From contig NZ_FMVM01000007.1 in the NCBI RefSeq assembly GCF_900102085.1, positions 62,001 to 126,000 of the forward strand: DNA of 64,000 nt. Direction: 5' to 3'. The notes below the pieces were generated by a model. That model searched no databases. It was not told the DNA's origin and saw nothing but the letters and a program-made list of their open reading frames with translations. Position 1 is the first letter of the stretch. Each line of letters opens with the position of its first letter. The DNA comes from Paenibacillus polysaccharolyticus (GTDB lineage: Bacteria; Bacillota; Bacilli; Paenibacillales; Paenibacillaceae). The position numbers and the translations under genes were made by a program. This document shows positions 1-9,032 of the stretch, in pieces.

Positions 1-1281
1 GGACCTGCACGAACACCAGGACATGGTGTATACTCTTCACTTCATGAACTGAAGCCCGCTCACGCCATGATATACAGCCGGAATGGGATCAAGACCTATG
101 CCTATTGGAAGTTAGAATCCGTGCAACACGAACATAATCTGGAAGAGACTGCAGTTGAAGTACGCCGTCTGTTGCAGGATACGCTAGAACGCCAGTTAGC
201 TTCCGATGTTCCTGTATGTTCTCTTTTATCCGGCGGCCTTGACTCAAGTGCTTTATCAGCTTTGGCTGTCGATTATTATAACCGAACAGGGCAAGGTCAA
301 GTGAGTACGTATTCGGTTGATTATGTGGATAATGCGAAACACTTTCAAGCCCATTCCTTTCAGCCCGGGGCAGATGGCCCATGGATTCAGCGGATGGTGG
401 ATGAGCTCAAAACCGATCATCACTGGATCGAGATTGAAAATGGTGAACTCGTTCATGCACTGACTCAAGCTATGCTGGTAAGAGATTTGCCGGGTATGGC
501 AGATGTCGATTCATCCTTGTATCTATTCTGTAAAGAAATCAAAAAAGGAGCAACTGTCGCCATCTCCGGCGAAGCTGCTGACGAGGTATTCGGCGGGTAC
601 CCGTGGTTCCACCGAGATGAAATGCTGAATTCAGGTACATTCCCTTGGTCCGTTGCACCCGACATGCGAGCAGGGCTGTTATCCCCAGACATTCGGGAGT
701 GGATCAGACCGCTCGACTACCTTGCAGACCGATACTCGGATGCCGTAGCAGAGGTTCCGTTACTGGAAGGGGAAACGGGGAAAACAGCTCAGATGCGTGT
801 TATGTCTTACTTGAATATTACCCGCTTCATGCCTACCCTGCTGGATCGCAAAGACCGGATGAGTATGGGTGCCGGTCTGGAAGTCCGCGTTCCTTATTGC
901 GATCATCGGCTGATCCAATACGTGTTTAACATTCCCTGGGAAATGAAAATTACCGGTGGAAGAGAGAAAGGCATTTTGCGAAAAGCGCTTGAAGGTGTCC
1001 TGCCTGACGATGTGCTGTATCGTAAGAAGAGCCCCTATCCCAAAACACATAATCCTCAGTATCTCGCAGCAGTCAAGCAACAGGTCCTTGAAATACTGGA
1101 TGATCCAACATCACCATTACTGCCTCTTATCGACAAAGTACAGATTCGTAATCTCGCCTCTTCACCAGATGCTTCATCCAATCTGCCGTGGTTTGGTCAA
1201 TTAATGTCAGGGCCCCAGTTGTTCGCTTATCTGACTCAAATCAATAGCTGGCTGAAAACATATAACGTTGCGATCCGATAA
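1..1281 (+). CDS. asnB: Asparagine synthetase (glutamine-hydrolysing), C-terminal part, cut by window start
   Basis: The frame is open from base 1, so this is the 3' part of a longer gene (426 codons visible of about 610-640 usual). The visible part starts at the end of the glutaminase domain (a HELKPAH-like segment) and then holds the whole synthetase domain. The ATP-pyrophosphatase loop SGGLDSSAL is clear, as are the SGEAADEVFGGYPWF segment and the DRKDRMSMGAGLEVRVPYCDHRL segment read in parts. The enzyme makes asparagine from aspartate using glutamine nitrogen and ATP. The first ATG, at 67, is internal and not a start. A hairpin follows the stop at 1377-1414. The family is certain; whether the role is housekeeping or specialised cannot be judged without the N-terminal half. 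Confidence 0.93.
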   Translation, partial: GPARTPGHGVYSSLHELKPAHAMIYSRNGIKTYAYWKLESVQHEHNLEETAVEVRRLLQDTLERQLASDVPVCSLLSGGLDSSALSALAVDYYNRTGQGQVSTYSVDYVDNAKHFQAHSFQPGADGPWIQRMVDELKTDHHWIEIENGELVHALTQAMLVRDLPGMADVDSSLYLFCKEIKKGATVAISGEAADEVFGGYPWFHRDEMLNSGTFPWSVAPDMRAGLLSPDIREWIRPLDYLADRYSDAVAEVPLLEGETGKTAQMRVMSYLNITRFMPTLLDRKDRMSMGAGLEVRVPYCDHRLIQYVFNIPWEMKITGGREKGILRKALEGVLPDDVLYRKKSPYPKTHNPQYLAAVKQQVLEILDDPTSPLLPLIDKVQIRNLASSPDASSNLPWFGQLMSGPQLFAYLTQINSWLKTYNVAIR

Positions 1282-1376
1282 TTCAATTCGCCTTCTTTCA
1301 CGTACAACTTTAAGCACTGCACTTCCCTGTAAGCTATCCTGATAATTAGAGCGTTCATCCACAAAACCGCAATAAA

Positions 1377-1414
1377 AAATGCCCCGTACCATTAACATGG
1401 TGCAGGGGCATTTC
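1377..1414. terminator. Bidirectional Rho-independent terminator
   Basis: A hairpin with an AAATGCCCC / GGGGCATTT outer stem and a CCAT-TAAC-ATGG inner stem lies between the converging asnB and chemoreceptor genes. A-rich sequence on the left and T-rich on the right allow it to serve both strands. Confidence 0.8.
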
Positions 1415-1435
1415 TCATATTTATCTTTTCTTAAA

Positions 1436-3190
1436 TTAAGAAACTTTAAAACGAGCAACAGACTGCTGTAACATCTCCGCCATAGATGAAAGATCATTCG
1501 CAGCCGATGCAATCTCTTGCATTGCAGACAATTGTTCTTCGGTTGTTGCACTTACTTCTTCTGTGCCCGCTGCCGCGTTCTCCGTTACGTCCATGATTGA
1601 TTTCATAGACGCATTAATCTGCTCTACACCAGCATTCATCTGTTCAATGGAAGCAGACACCTCCTGCGCTTGTCCCGCAACACCACTAACTGAACTTCGA
1701 ATGTGGTCAAAAGTAGATCCTGCCTGGTTCACTAATTGAATTCCCTCTTGCACCTCAGAAGATACCACACTCATCGAATGCGCAGCATTTCTCATGCCTG
1801 TCTCAATGGAAGAAACAAGTCCGACAATCTCTCCTGCAGACTGTGCAGATTGCTCTGACAATTTTCGAACCTCGGTAGCCACGACCTGGAATCCTCTTCC
1901 GTGCTCTCCAGCTCTCGCAGCTTCAATGGCTGCGTTAAGAGATAACAGATTCGTCTGGGCAGATATTTCCGAGATCGCGTCTACCATTTTCACAATATCT
2001 GTCGAGTGCTTACTGAGTTCTTCAATAACTCCTGCAAGGCTCGAAACTGTATTCTGAATGGAATTCATCTGACCAACCGCTGTGCGAATGGATTCACTAC
2101 CCGATATCGTCTGAGCAGAAGCTTCAGCAGCCTTCTCGGAAACAACAGTTGTATTTTCAGCCACTTGCCGGAAACCGGTAGCCAGTTCATTCATCGTCTG
2201 GAATCCTTCGCTGACCATACGAACCTGGGCATCCATCCCTGTTGCGATCTCACCCATCGTAGTGGCTACTTGTTCATTAGCTATAGCCGTCTGTTCGGTA
2301 CTTGCTGTTAATTCTTCCGACGAAGCTGCTACACGTTCTGCACCATCATTCACCTGATGAATCAGAGAACGCAAATTGACGGACATCACATTAAATGCTT
2401 CAGCCATCTCCCCGATCTCGTCTTTGTTACGAACCTTCAATGTTGCCCCTGTTAAGTCACCTTCCGCAATACGGCTAGCGGCTTGTGCAACAGCCTGCAC
2501 CGGTTTGGAGATCATTCGGCCGATGATAATTGCGATTGCTAAGCCAATAAGAATAGAAACGACACCTAGGATAATGATCAATCGAAGAACCGTAGCTGTC
2601 TGGACATTGGCCGCGGCGATTCCTTCATCCATTGCTTTTTGCTGATGATTTTCCATCGACTCGACAATGTTTTCAAATTCAGTTATAAGCGGCGGGACGG
2701 TATTCTCCATTAACCCGGATATTTCCTCCACATTCCCTTGCTTAGTCAAAGACATTATATTTTTGGCAATGTCATAATATTTGATCATCAATTCGCTCGA
2801 GTCTGCCAGATATTGCTTCATATTGGAACTCGCAACTGTCGCTTTTAAATCTTCGCTCAATTTTATGTAATCTTCATACGCTTGCTGAAATGCGTCCTCA
2901 TTCCCCTGGTCAGGTTTCATGATGTAATTCCTGAGAGCCACTTGTTGTGATTTCAGGTCAATCGTCATATTTTTAATTTTAAGCAATTTGCTTGTTCTAT
3001 CATTGATTAAATCGGTGAACGTTTTCTCCAGGCTTACAAATTGAAAGTATGAGATAGCTGTAACCGCTATCAACAACAATAGAACGGATGAAAAACCGAC
3101 AAGCAATTTTCGACTGATGGATATCCTTTTCACTTTGAGTTCCTCCCGAATTTCGATACAAGTATGTAAAAATAATTTATATTTTTTCAT
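1436..3190 (-). CDS. Methyl-accepting chemotaxis protein
   Basis: Transmembrane chemoreceptor. It has an N-terminal TM helix (about residues 30-50), a roughly 150-residue extracytoplasmic helical region rich in Lys/Gln like a four-helix-bundle sensor, and a second TM near 205-225. A HAMP linker and a long signalling coiled coil follow. The coil tip contains [19 protein letters not shown], the hallmark of the CheA/CheW-binding hairpin. The ligand is unknown. The start is uncertain. ATG at 3190 has AGGAGG five bases upstream, but an in-frame GTG at 3133 also has a strong GGGAGGA site and would give the usual short cytoplasmic N-terminus ([17 protein letters not shown]). No che genes are nearby, so it is probably one of many scattered receptors. 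Confidence 0.92.
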   Translation of the reverse strand: MKKYKLFLHTCIEIREELKVKRISISRKLLVGFSSVLLLLIAVTAISYFQFVSLEKTFTDLINDRTSKLLKIKNMTIDLKSQQVALRNYIMKPDQGNEDAFQQAYEDYIKLSEDLKATVASSNMKQYLADSSELMIKYYDIAKNIMSLTKQGNVEEISGLMENTVPPLITEFENIVESMENHQQKAMDEGIAAANVQTATVLRLIIILGVVSILIGLAIAIIIGRMISKPVQAVAQAASRIAEGDLTGATLKVRNKDEIGEMAEAFNVMSVNLRSLIHQVNDGAERVAASSEELTASTEQTAIANEQVATTMGEIATGMDAQVRMVSEGFQTMNELATGFRQVAENTTVVSEKAAEASAQTISGSESIRTAVGQMNSIQNTVSSLAGVIEELSKHSTDIVKMVDAISEISAQTNLLSLNAAIEAARAGEHGRGFQVVATEVRKLSEQSAQSAGEIVGLVSSIETGMRNAAHSMSVVSSEVQEGIQLVNQAGSTFDHIRSSVSGVAGQAQEVSASIEQMNAGVEQINASMKSIMDVTENAAAGTEEVSATTEEQLSAMQEIASAANDLSSMAEMLQQSVARFKVS

Positions 3191-3398
3191 ACTCACCTCC
3201 TAAAAATAAGACTAAAGACCCAATAAAATATATAGGATAATATAATAAATATATATACCATCTAATAAACAGGTCTTTATTCCTAATTAATACTAACCCA
3301 AAACCACCAAAACTTGAATCAGAAATTATTTTGAATTTTCAATAAAATAAGTCAAGACCTATTTACCAAGGATTTTGGGATCATTCCTTTATTACAGA

Positions 3399-3462
3399 AA
3401 TAAAAAAAACACCTTCCAGTACACTTGCAAACAAACCTTAAGGTTTGAGGCAAGCACTTACT
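3399..3462 (-). terminator. Probable terminator after the STM4011 gene
   Basis: On the minus strand a stem around CAAACC-TTAA-GGTTTG, extended by GCTTGC/GCAAGT, is followed about 12 bases later by a run of eight T. It lies directly downstream of the STM4011-like stop codon and would close the five-gene operon. Confidence 0.5.
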
Positions 3463-3473
3463 GTAAGATGAAT

Positions 3474-4337
3474 TTATTGATGAATAAAGGTCGGATTCCG
3501 TTCCAGTAGCCCTGTGCCAAATGTTTCTCTGAACGGGGAATCCTGCATATGAATATAACCGATGTAACAGCCGCATTTTTTCATGCCACAAGGACGATCT
3601 TTAGCCAAAGCCTGCAAGCCATCACGATAGAGATGACCGATGATCCGTCGATCCTTATAACATCTTTTTACATGACCCGAGCCTTGAACATAAAACACAT
3701 CCGTGCCTGCGGCACAGCGCTTGCCCAAACTATCATAGTCCTGCAGATTCCCCTCAAAGAACGGGTCAATGTCCTTGAGAAACTTGATTTCGTCCGGGGT
3801 GTAGTAGTTCGGCCGATCTTTGAACGCATTGATCCACATATATACATCGTCAGGTAGGGCATTCCTCATGGATTCTATGGCTGGAAATGCACTGCGTAGT
3901 CCAACCGTGCCGACGCTGAAAGACAGCCCCATCTGCCGTAATGTCATACATTGGTTTACAAAGGAAGTCTCTTTGGTCTCGCGAGGGTGATACGTTGCCC
4001 AAAAGGCCGCTTTGTCTACATGCAACTCACTTGCCCAATCCAGTTTCACAGAAAGGTTCGTCTGAATCGCTACCTTATCCACATGAGTCATATGTGACAA
4101 TTCAACCATCGCTTCCCGATACCAGCGCCGCACCAAAGCTTCTCCGTAGGGGTTAAAGAATATCGAAAATCGATGCCCATGAATCTCCTGTTCTCTGACC
4201 CAGTTTACAAATTGGCGTAGCTGCTGTTCGTCCACATTTAACGTTTCTTTGGAATCCACTGTTTTGCTGAACGGACAATAGGGACAGTCATAGTTACAAG
4301 AGGATAACTTCCCCCGGTAATATAAGGTCGCTCTCAT
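3474..4337 (-). CDS. STM4011-family radical SAM protein
   Basis: A 287-aa radical SAM enzyme with a CX3CX2C iron-sulfur motif at C14, C18 and C21 (SSCNYDCPYC). The following PFSKT and the FNPYGEALV strand fit a partial TIM barrel. Cys-rich positions near the end (RCYKDRR, CGMKKCGCY) could bind an extra Fe-S cluster, as in SPASM/twitch proteins; that is inference. The family is named after Salmonella STM4011 and its reaction is unknown. The start overlaps the upstream STM4012-like gene by 4 bases (ATGA), which implies translational coupling. It is the last gene of the operon. Confidence 0.85.
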   Translation of the reverse strand: MRATLYYRGKLSSCNYDCPYCPFSKTVDSKETLNVDEQQLRQFVNWVREQEIHGHRFSIFFNPYGEALVRRWYREAMVELSHMTHVDKVAIQTNLSVKLDWASELHVDKAAFWATYHPRETKETSFVNQCMTLRQMGLSFSVGTVGLRSAFPAIESMRNALPDDVYMWINAFKDRPNYYTPDEIKFLKDIDPFFEGNLQDYDSLGKRCAAGTDVFYVQGSGHVKRCYKDRRIIGHLYRDGLQALAKDRPCGMKKCGCYIGYIHMQDSPFRETFGTGLLERNPTFIHQ

Positions 4338-5719
4338 GAGAAAACAAATCCTTCCATCTGCTCCCGAATATCCGCAGAAATAAGCCAGTCTCCAATGGCA
4401 TCGGAATATCCAAGTCCATTCTCTGTCAAACGCAGTACTCGCTCATTTTCTTCGACATCGAAGCATGCCATCTCTTCGACCAACAATTCGTTCAGCCAAG
4501 GGTAGTCAGACATCACATCTGTTCCGAACCTCTTTTGGTAGGCGGACAACATGAGTCCTTCCCGATGTAGCAGCGCTTTTAATATAAATCGGCGTTTCTG
4601 CTCTTCGCGGCTTAACACAATGCCATAATCAGCTACATCATAACGCTCGGTGCCTACATAGTCTGCAATAATGCTTTGTGTTGCCTTATAGGTCACACCG
4701 TATTTAGATGCATAATGAACCTCGCTCGTATAGGAACGGGCACCACATCCCAGACCGACCATGCCCTCTTCCTGACAACTGTACGGTAAAAGTGCTTTGG
4801 CAGAAGACTGCTCCTTCGCAAATCTGCGCATCGAATATTGGGTGTACCCTTTGCTTTTTAAAAGTTCACGTGCAGCTTTGTAAAGTTGCATTCGTATATC
4901 GGGTCCTTGACGCTGAATATCCTCTGGCTTTACGATCGTGTTTTCCCGTGTATATAGAGGATAAATAAATACTTCGCCCGGATCATAAGCCAGGACACGT
5001 TCAAGGGAATAGATCCATGTCTCCTCGGTTTGACCCGGTAAACCATAGATCAGATCCAGATTCAACAGCGGAAAATCATAACGGACCAGCTTCTCCAGAG
5101 CGCGTTCTACCTCTTGTGGTTTTTGCGGACGATAGATGGCGGAAGCCTCTGCTTCAATAAAACTCTGAATTCCCATACTCACCCGATCCACGCGCCGTTC
5201 CTTCAAGATGCTTAGTTTCCCATCCGTAACAGTGTCCGGGGATGTCTCCACCGATATCGAAGCTTGAGAAGCATCCAGTCCCATCGTATGTTCAGCAATG
5301 TCAAACAGACGGCTAAGTTGAGACTCATTCAGCAATGTCGGTGTTCCTCCACCAATTGCAAACCTCGAATACGGTCTACGCGAAGTCACTGGCGCCCACT
5401 GCTTTGCTTGACGTTCAAGTGCGTCCACATACTGTTCATGGCTGTCCTGCCGCTTGTCCGGCAGTGTGAACAGATTGCAAAACCCGCAACGAGCAGCACA
5501 AAAAGGGATGTGCATGTATAAAAAGTAAGTCTCCGTGTCTTCCTTCTCCCACAGCGATTGCAACGGAACGGGCGGATTCAGTTCACGATATGCGGTCTTA
5601 TGCGGGTAAGAGTACAGATAGGAACGATAAGGGAATGTCAGCACATCACGAAGACTTGTTTCTGGATCGGAGGCAGATTGTGTGACACCTGCTGTCGTTT
5701 GCTCTGCATACTCACTCAT
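4334..5719 (-). CDS. STM4012-family radical SAM protein (HemN-like)
   Basis: A 461-aa protein with the HemN-type signature HIPFCAARCGFCNLF, giving the CX3CX2C cluster ligands C74, C78 and C81. GGGTPTLL, SVETSPDTV, GIQSF and NLDLIYGLPGQTEETW motifs follow, as in coproporphyrinogen-dehydrogenase-like radical SAM proteins, and a C-terminal winged-helix-like HemN_C region is present. Despite the resemblance, the STM4012 family is not the heme enzyme; its substrate is unknown. A strong AGGAGGG site precedes the ATG. The gene sits 12 bases after the STM4013-like gene and overlaps the next by 4 bases, so it belongs to the same operon. Confidence 0.87.
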   Translation of the reverse strand: MSEYAEQTTAGVTQSASDPETSLRDVLTFPYRSYLYSYPHKTAYRELNPPVPLQSLWEKEDTETYFLYMHIPFCAARCGFCNLFTLPDKRQDSHEQYVDALERQAKQWAPVTSRRPYSRFAIGGGTPTLLNESQLSRLFDIAEHTMGLDASQASISVETSPDTVTDGKLSILKERRVDRVSMGIQSFIEAEASAIYRPQKPQEVERALEKLVRYDFPLLNLDLIYGLPGQTEETWIYSLERVLAYDPGEVFIYPLYTRENTIVKPEDIQRQGPDIRMQLYKAARELLKSKGYTQYSMRRFAKEQSSAKALLPYSCQEEGMVGLGCGARSYTSEVHYASKYGVTYKATQSIIADYVGTERYDVADYGIVLSREEQKRRFILKALLHREGLMLSAYQKRFGTDVMSDYPWLNELLVEEMACFDVEENERVLRLTENGLGYSDAIGDWLISADIREQMEGFVFS

Positions 5720-5731
5720 CGGCTTCCCTCC

Positions 5732-6517
5732 TTATAAAATAAATTCACGGTATGGAACCGTCCAAACAACATCATGCGCCAGTCGGTGTCCGTGATACCC
5801 ATCCTCACCATAGGCAGTACCATGGTCAGAAAAAGCAAGGCAGAACGTTGGCCGTTCGCGCGCTCTCATCGCTTCAAACAAAGGTCCTAACGCCTTGTCC
5901 ACATATCGCAATGCGGCTCGCTGCGTATCTACCGAGTCCTCCCGGGCTCCCTCAACGAAGTATCGGTTGGGGCCGTGAATGGCAGAAACGTTCATGAAAA
6001 GAAAAAGCTTCTCGTCTGGCCCAATCTGATCAAGTAACTTTAAGGCATGGTTGACTTGATTCTCTGTTGACCTTGGATTGGTAACCCCAAAATTCATGCG
6101 CCAATAACTTTGCTGAAAATAACCAGGCAACACTTTGGCGAGAGGATTCTTTTTCGTAAAAAATATGACGCCACCGATACAGATCGTTCGATACCCTTCA
6201 GCGGCAAAGCCGGACACGATATCCGGCGTATCAAACAACCAAGTATGAGGATGGGTTTGAAGTCCCGTATTTCGAGAATGGAACAACCTTACATGCGATG
6301 CTTTGTCTGTATTGGCAGGTGTGGGCATAAAACCGCCAAAAAAAGCATGGTGAGCAGCATACGTAAAGCTCCCCGGGGTATGCCGTTTCTCCCACGAACC
6401 GGAGCCACACAGATTGGGGCAATGCTGTTCTTCCAGCTTGGCAACATCATATCGTAACGTATCCAGTGTAATCATCAATATATCATGGGAGCCTACAATG
6501 GTGTTCATATCAGGCAT
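5732..6517 (-). CDS. STM4013/SEN3800-family hydrolase (alkaline-phosphatase fold)
   Basis: A 261-aa protein with the sulfatase/phosphopentomutase-like layout. The first metal-binding strand is ILMITLDTLRYD (D19), a nucleophile candidate lies in the HTPGSFTYAAH segment (residues 46-56), and the late metal pair is LAFSDHGTAYGEDGYHGH. It is expected to cleave or transfer a phosphate or sulfate ester, but the substrate is unknown. It is shorter than true sulfatases. The start overlaps the end of the ATP-grasp gene by 8 bases, so the two are probably translated together. An AAGGAG site lies 10 bases before ATG 6517; an ATG three codons in is an alternative. Confidence 0.83.
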   Translation of the reverse strand: MPDMNTIVGSHDILMITLDTLRYDVAKLEEQHCPNLCGSGSWEKRHTPGSFTYAAHHAFFGGFMPTPANTDKASHVRLFHSRNTGLQTHPHTWLFDTPDIVSGFAAEGYRTICIGGVIFFTKKNPLAKVLPGYFQQSYWRMNFGVTNPRSTENQVNHALKLLDQIGPDEKLFLFMNVSAIHGPNRYFVEGAREDSVDTQRAALRYVDKALGPLFEAMRARERPTFCLAFSDHGTAYGEDGYHGHRLAHDVVWTVPYREFIL

Positions 6518-7796
6518 GTCTAACAGGCTCCTTTCGCAAAAGCTTCATCTCCCATTCATACGGGGTCAACTCTTGATGTCTGACTCGGTATAACAAGTCT
6601 CCGAACGGGTTCACGTCCAGCACGTACGCTCGTGGTTCCATGCCACTGGTAAGCATCACATCAATGCCTGCCGACCATGAATTGGGAAAAGCCAGCATCG
6701 TATCACGAGCTACTCTCTGGATCATCGACATATGTGGGTCGGGCAGACCAGCTTCCGCCGGTAGCATGCGCTCATTTCGTAAATGAAGATTGGTGATTGG
6801 GGTACGGCTAAGACGCATGACTGCATGACCGGCCTGTCCTGCCATCACAAGTTGGCGAATGTCATAAACACGTTGATCCAGCATAGCTTTGGGCATCCAC
6901 CGTTCTATCTGAGCTCCTTCAGCACAAAGCCAGTCCAGCAGCGTACGAATTTCTTCAGGATGTGTATACTTTTGCAGTTTACCTTCATTGTAAAAGAGCG
7001 TTTGACCCTGGCTGGTCTCCATACCTACGGTTGTCACAGCAATCTCTACACCTGTTCGCGGATTCACTTGATATGCAACTACTCCAGAAGCAGCCGAGCC
7101 ACAGGCTAGCTTAATAAAAACGCGATGCATCCGTGATGCATCCATCGCTGCTCGCAACTGTTCCCAGCACTGAATTGGCTCGGAAGAAGGTAATATCGGT
7201 GGCACCGAAATTCCTTGACGCATGAGGTGAAGCTGGCATTCTCTTTTATCAAACATCATGCCAATCTCATCAGGATCATTCCAGAATTGCACACCAGGCC
7301 ATACTTCACGCGCTTCTTGGGCGATTCGGTCAAGACAAACCTTCCAGCCTCTGAACCATTGGGCAGGCGCGTAAATTCTGCCCCATTGTTGCTCTAATGT
7401 GAGCGCTGCTTCGGCAGAGAAAGATTCCCGTTTCAACTTTTGCAAGGAGGACGGCAGATCAGTTTCTACGCAGGCTTTCAATTCCTTAAAGCTCGGCACT
7501 TGATCACTCAGCACTTTGCTGTCCGAGACATCGTAGTCTGTTGCCCCGAGATGTAACAGCCCGCGTTCTACCTCCCAATCTTCCCCGGGAGCATCCAGTC
7601 GAATCAGCGGACTAGGTGGGATGAATTCCACAAGTTCGGCAAGACCGCCTCCCCGTCTCCAGGTTCGAAGAAGATTCTCATAAGACAACACCGTCGCAGG
7701 TTTCATCCCCATTTGTCTTCTGGCTTCTTGTATCCCTGCCGTTCGTCGATTATCTGGATTGCTAATTAATAACAGATCTTTTTCATGCAACATCAT
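6510..7796 (-). CDS. STM4014-family ATP-grasp protein
   Basis: A 428-aa protein. The N-terminal 180 residues are family-specific. An ATP-grasp fold then starts with a VFIKLACGSAASGV segment (ATP-binding Lys near 229), followed by the ERW and YDIRQLVM strands and the metal-binding DVNPFGD at 394-400. Such enzymes make a carboxylate-amine (or thiol) bond using ATP, so it may ligate an amino acid or modify a peptide; that is inference from the fold. It starts immediately after the LRR gene's TAA with no strong ribosome binding site, which suggests reinitiation from the upstream gene. Confidence 0.83.
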   Translation of the reverse strand: MMLHEKDLLLISNPDNRRTAGIQEARRQMGMKPATVLSYENLLRTWRRGGGLAELVEFIPPSPLIRLDAPGEDWEVERGLLHLGATDYDVSDSKVLSDQVPSFKELKACVETDLPSSLQKLKRESFSAEAALTLEQQWGRIYAPAQWFRGWKVCLDRIAQEAREVWPGVQFWNDPDEIGMMFDKRECQLHLMRQGISVPPILPSSEPIQCWEQLRAAMDASRMHRVFIKLACGSAASGVVAYQVNPRTGVEIAVTTVGMETSQGQTLFYNEGKLQKYTHPEEIRTLLDWLCAEGAQIERWMPKAMLDQRVYDIRQLVMAGQAGHAVMRLSRTPITNLHLRNERMLPAEAGLPDPHMSMIQRVARDTMLAFPNSWSAGIDVMLTSGMEPRAYVLDVNPFGDLLYRVRHQELTPYEWEMKLLRKEPVRHA

Positions 7797-8639
7797 TTAT
7801 TCTGTCAGCATCGGGAAACGCCAGTCATCCTCATCACTTTCCTGTTGGTCACTGACATCTACCGACATGCCTGATTGCTTAAAGCGCTCCATCATTTCGT
7901 CCGTCATGAAGTGATAGCTTAGGTTCAAATGTTTTAATTGTTTGATTTGTTCGCTGGCCAGCAGTGCCTCTGCACCTTCATCGGATAATGTGCCTTCGGA
8001 GAAATCAAGTATTTGAATCTGTTCCAAGATCGATGCATCTGCAGTAGCCTTGGCAATCTCATCCTGTATTTCGCTGTCCTTCAAACCAAGGTACTCCAGT
8101 TTAGGGAAACGTCCTTTTTCAAGCAATGGCAGTACGTCCTCTATTGAACCGTCAAATCCGTAGTCTTCCACACCCAAATACAGTTCGAGCTTGCGCAATT
8201 CGGGAAGTTCAGCGGAGGCAATGGAATGTAACACTTTTTTCGGAAGACCACCACAGATAATCACTAACTCTTCCAGCTTGCTGTGCTGAAGAGGCTCAAG
8301 TTCAAGTCCGCTACTGCCTTTGATCACAAACGAGGTCAAATTCGGAAAAGCTTGCAGAATTGGCGCAAGATTCGTTTGAACAATCCAGGAAACTTCGCAC
8401 TCTTCGGACTCCATATCTCCGATAAACAATTGTTTTAGAGCCGGAAAACTTGGTGCAAGCTGAATTAACGTATCTTTGAATTCCTGAGGAGAATTTTCAT
8501 AAGCTTGTCCCCAATCTCCAATGATTAGACTTTCCAGCGTAGCCGCTTCCGGTTTTGCTGCCAAATCTTGAAGAAGTGTCTCCATTCGAATACCTTCTTC
8601 ATAGTCATCGTAATTTACAACCAGCTTCACTTCTTGCAT
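7797..8639 (-). CDS. STM4015-family leucine-rich-repeat protein
   Basis: A 280-aa protein made mostly of irregular leucine-rich repeats (for example LEELVIICGGLP, LRKLELYLGVED, LEYLGLKDSEI, LKHLNLSYHFM), with an N-terminal beta segment EVKLVVNYDDYEEG. There is no signal peptide, so it is cytosolic. LRRs normally bind a protein partner, so it may present a substrate to, or be the substrate of, the four enzymes encoded downstream. I chose ATG 8639 because GGGAGGG stands 7 bases upstream; an upstream in-frame start at 8669 lacks a site. It is the first long gene of the operon. Confidence 0.82.
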   Translation of the reverse strand: MQEVKLVVNYDDYEEGIRMETLLQDLAAKPEAATLESLIIGDWGQAYENSPQEFKDTLIQLAPSFPALKQLFIGDMESEECEVSWIVQTNLAPILQAFPNLTSFVIKGSSGLELEPLQHSKLEELVIICGGLPKKVLHSIASAELPELRKLELYLGVEDYGFDGSIEDVLPLLEKGRFPKLEYLGLKDSEIQDEIAKATADASILEQIQILDFSEGTLSDEGAEALLASEQIKQLKHLNLSYHFMTDEMMERFKQSGMSVDVSDQQESDEDDWRFPMLTE

Positions 8640-8687
8640 GCCAAATCCCTCCCGTGTAAGGTGTATCATCTTTCACTAATCTGAATG

Positions 8688-8756
8688 TTAACCCATACCC
8701 GGCATGACTTGCAACTTCTTCCAACCCCAGTCCCAATGCCATTCCCAATCGTGCAA
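8688..8756 (-). CDS. Candidate Trp-rich short peptide at the head of the STM401x operon
   Basis: A 22-codon frame, TTG to TAA, encodes a peptide with core DWEWHWDWGWKK, i.e. Trp at every second position five times, and a LQVMPGMG tail. An AGGAGGTG Shine-Dalgarno lies 4 bases before the TTG; an in-frame GTG at 8789 is an alternative start. It ends 48 bases before the LRR gene with no terminator hairpin between. Alternating Trp residues next to radical SAM genes recall rSAM-modified peptides such as darobactin (W-x-W core), hence a possible RiPP precursor. A Trp-sensing leader is the main alternative. Caution: the DNA is a 6-bp-period microrepeat and the other two frames are also open here (see findings). 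Confidence 0.38.
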   Translation of the reverse strand: MHDWEWHWDWGWKKLQVMPGMG

Positions 8757-9032
8757 ACCACCTCCTGTTCGGTATAGGAAAAAGAACACACGTTCCCCAT
8801 ATCTAAAATCCTTAATCAGTCATGATATCTAGGTACATGGAAGGACCACACTTGATTAGCTTAACAACGCATATCAAAAAGACGTTAACAGAGTAACAAC
8901 CTTATCCGATCCCACAGGAATGAAAGTTGTTTCCATTAACGCCTTGATGAATTCAATGCTCCACTTGCTTCATGCAATCAAGAATGTCAATCGATTCAGC
9001 GCACTAGCGAAGCATTTAGCCTACCTCTTCTT
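8689..9032. other. Intergenic region with possible gene remnants
   Basis: Between the STM401x operon and rdgB no long gene is present. On the minus strand, protein-like stretches occur in different frames: AESIDILDCMKQVEH then a frame change to FIKALMETTFIPVGSDKVV around 8880-9000, and RLVKDDTP-type sequence near 8670-8700. These may be decayed remnants of one or two genes, or chance. The promoter of the STM401x operon must lie here. Confidence 0.3.

Noticed and set aside
8688..8756. Trp attenuator leader
   Set aside because: Not excluded, but no terminator/antiterminator hairpin lies between the Trp-rich frame and the LRR gene, and the operon is not a tryptophan biosynthesis operon.
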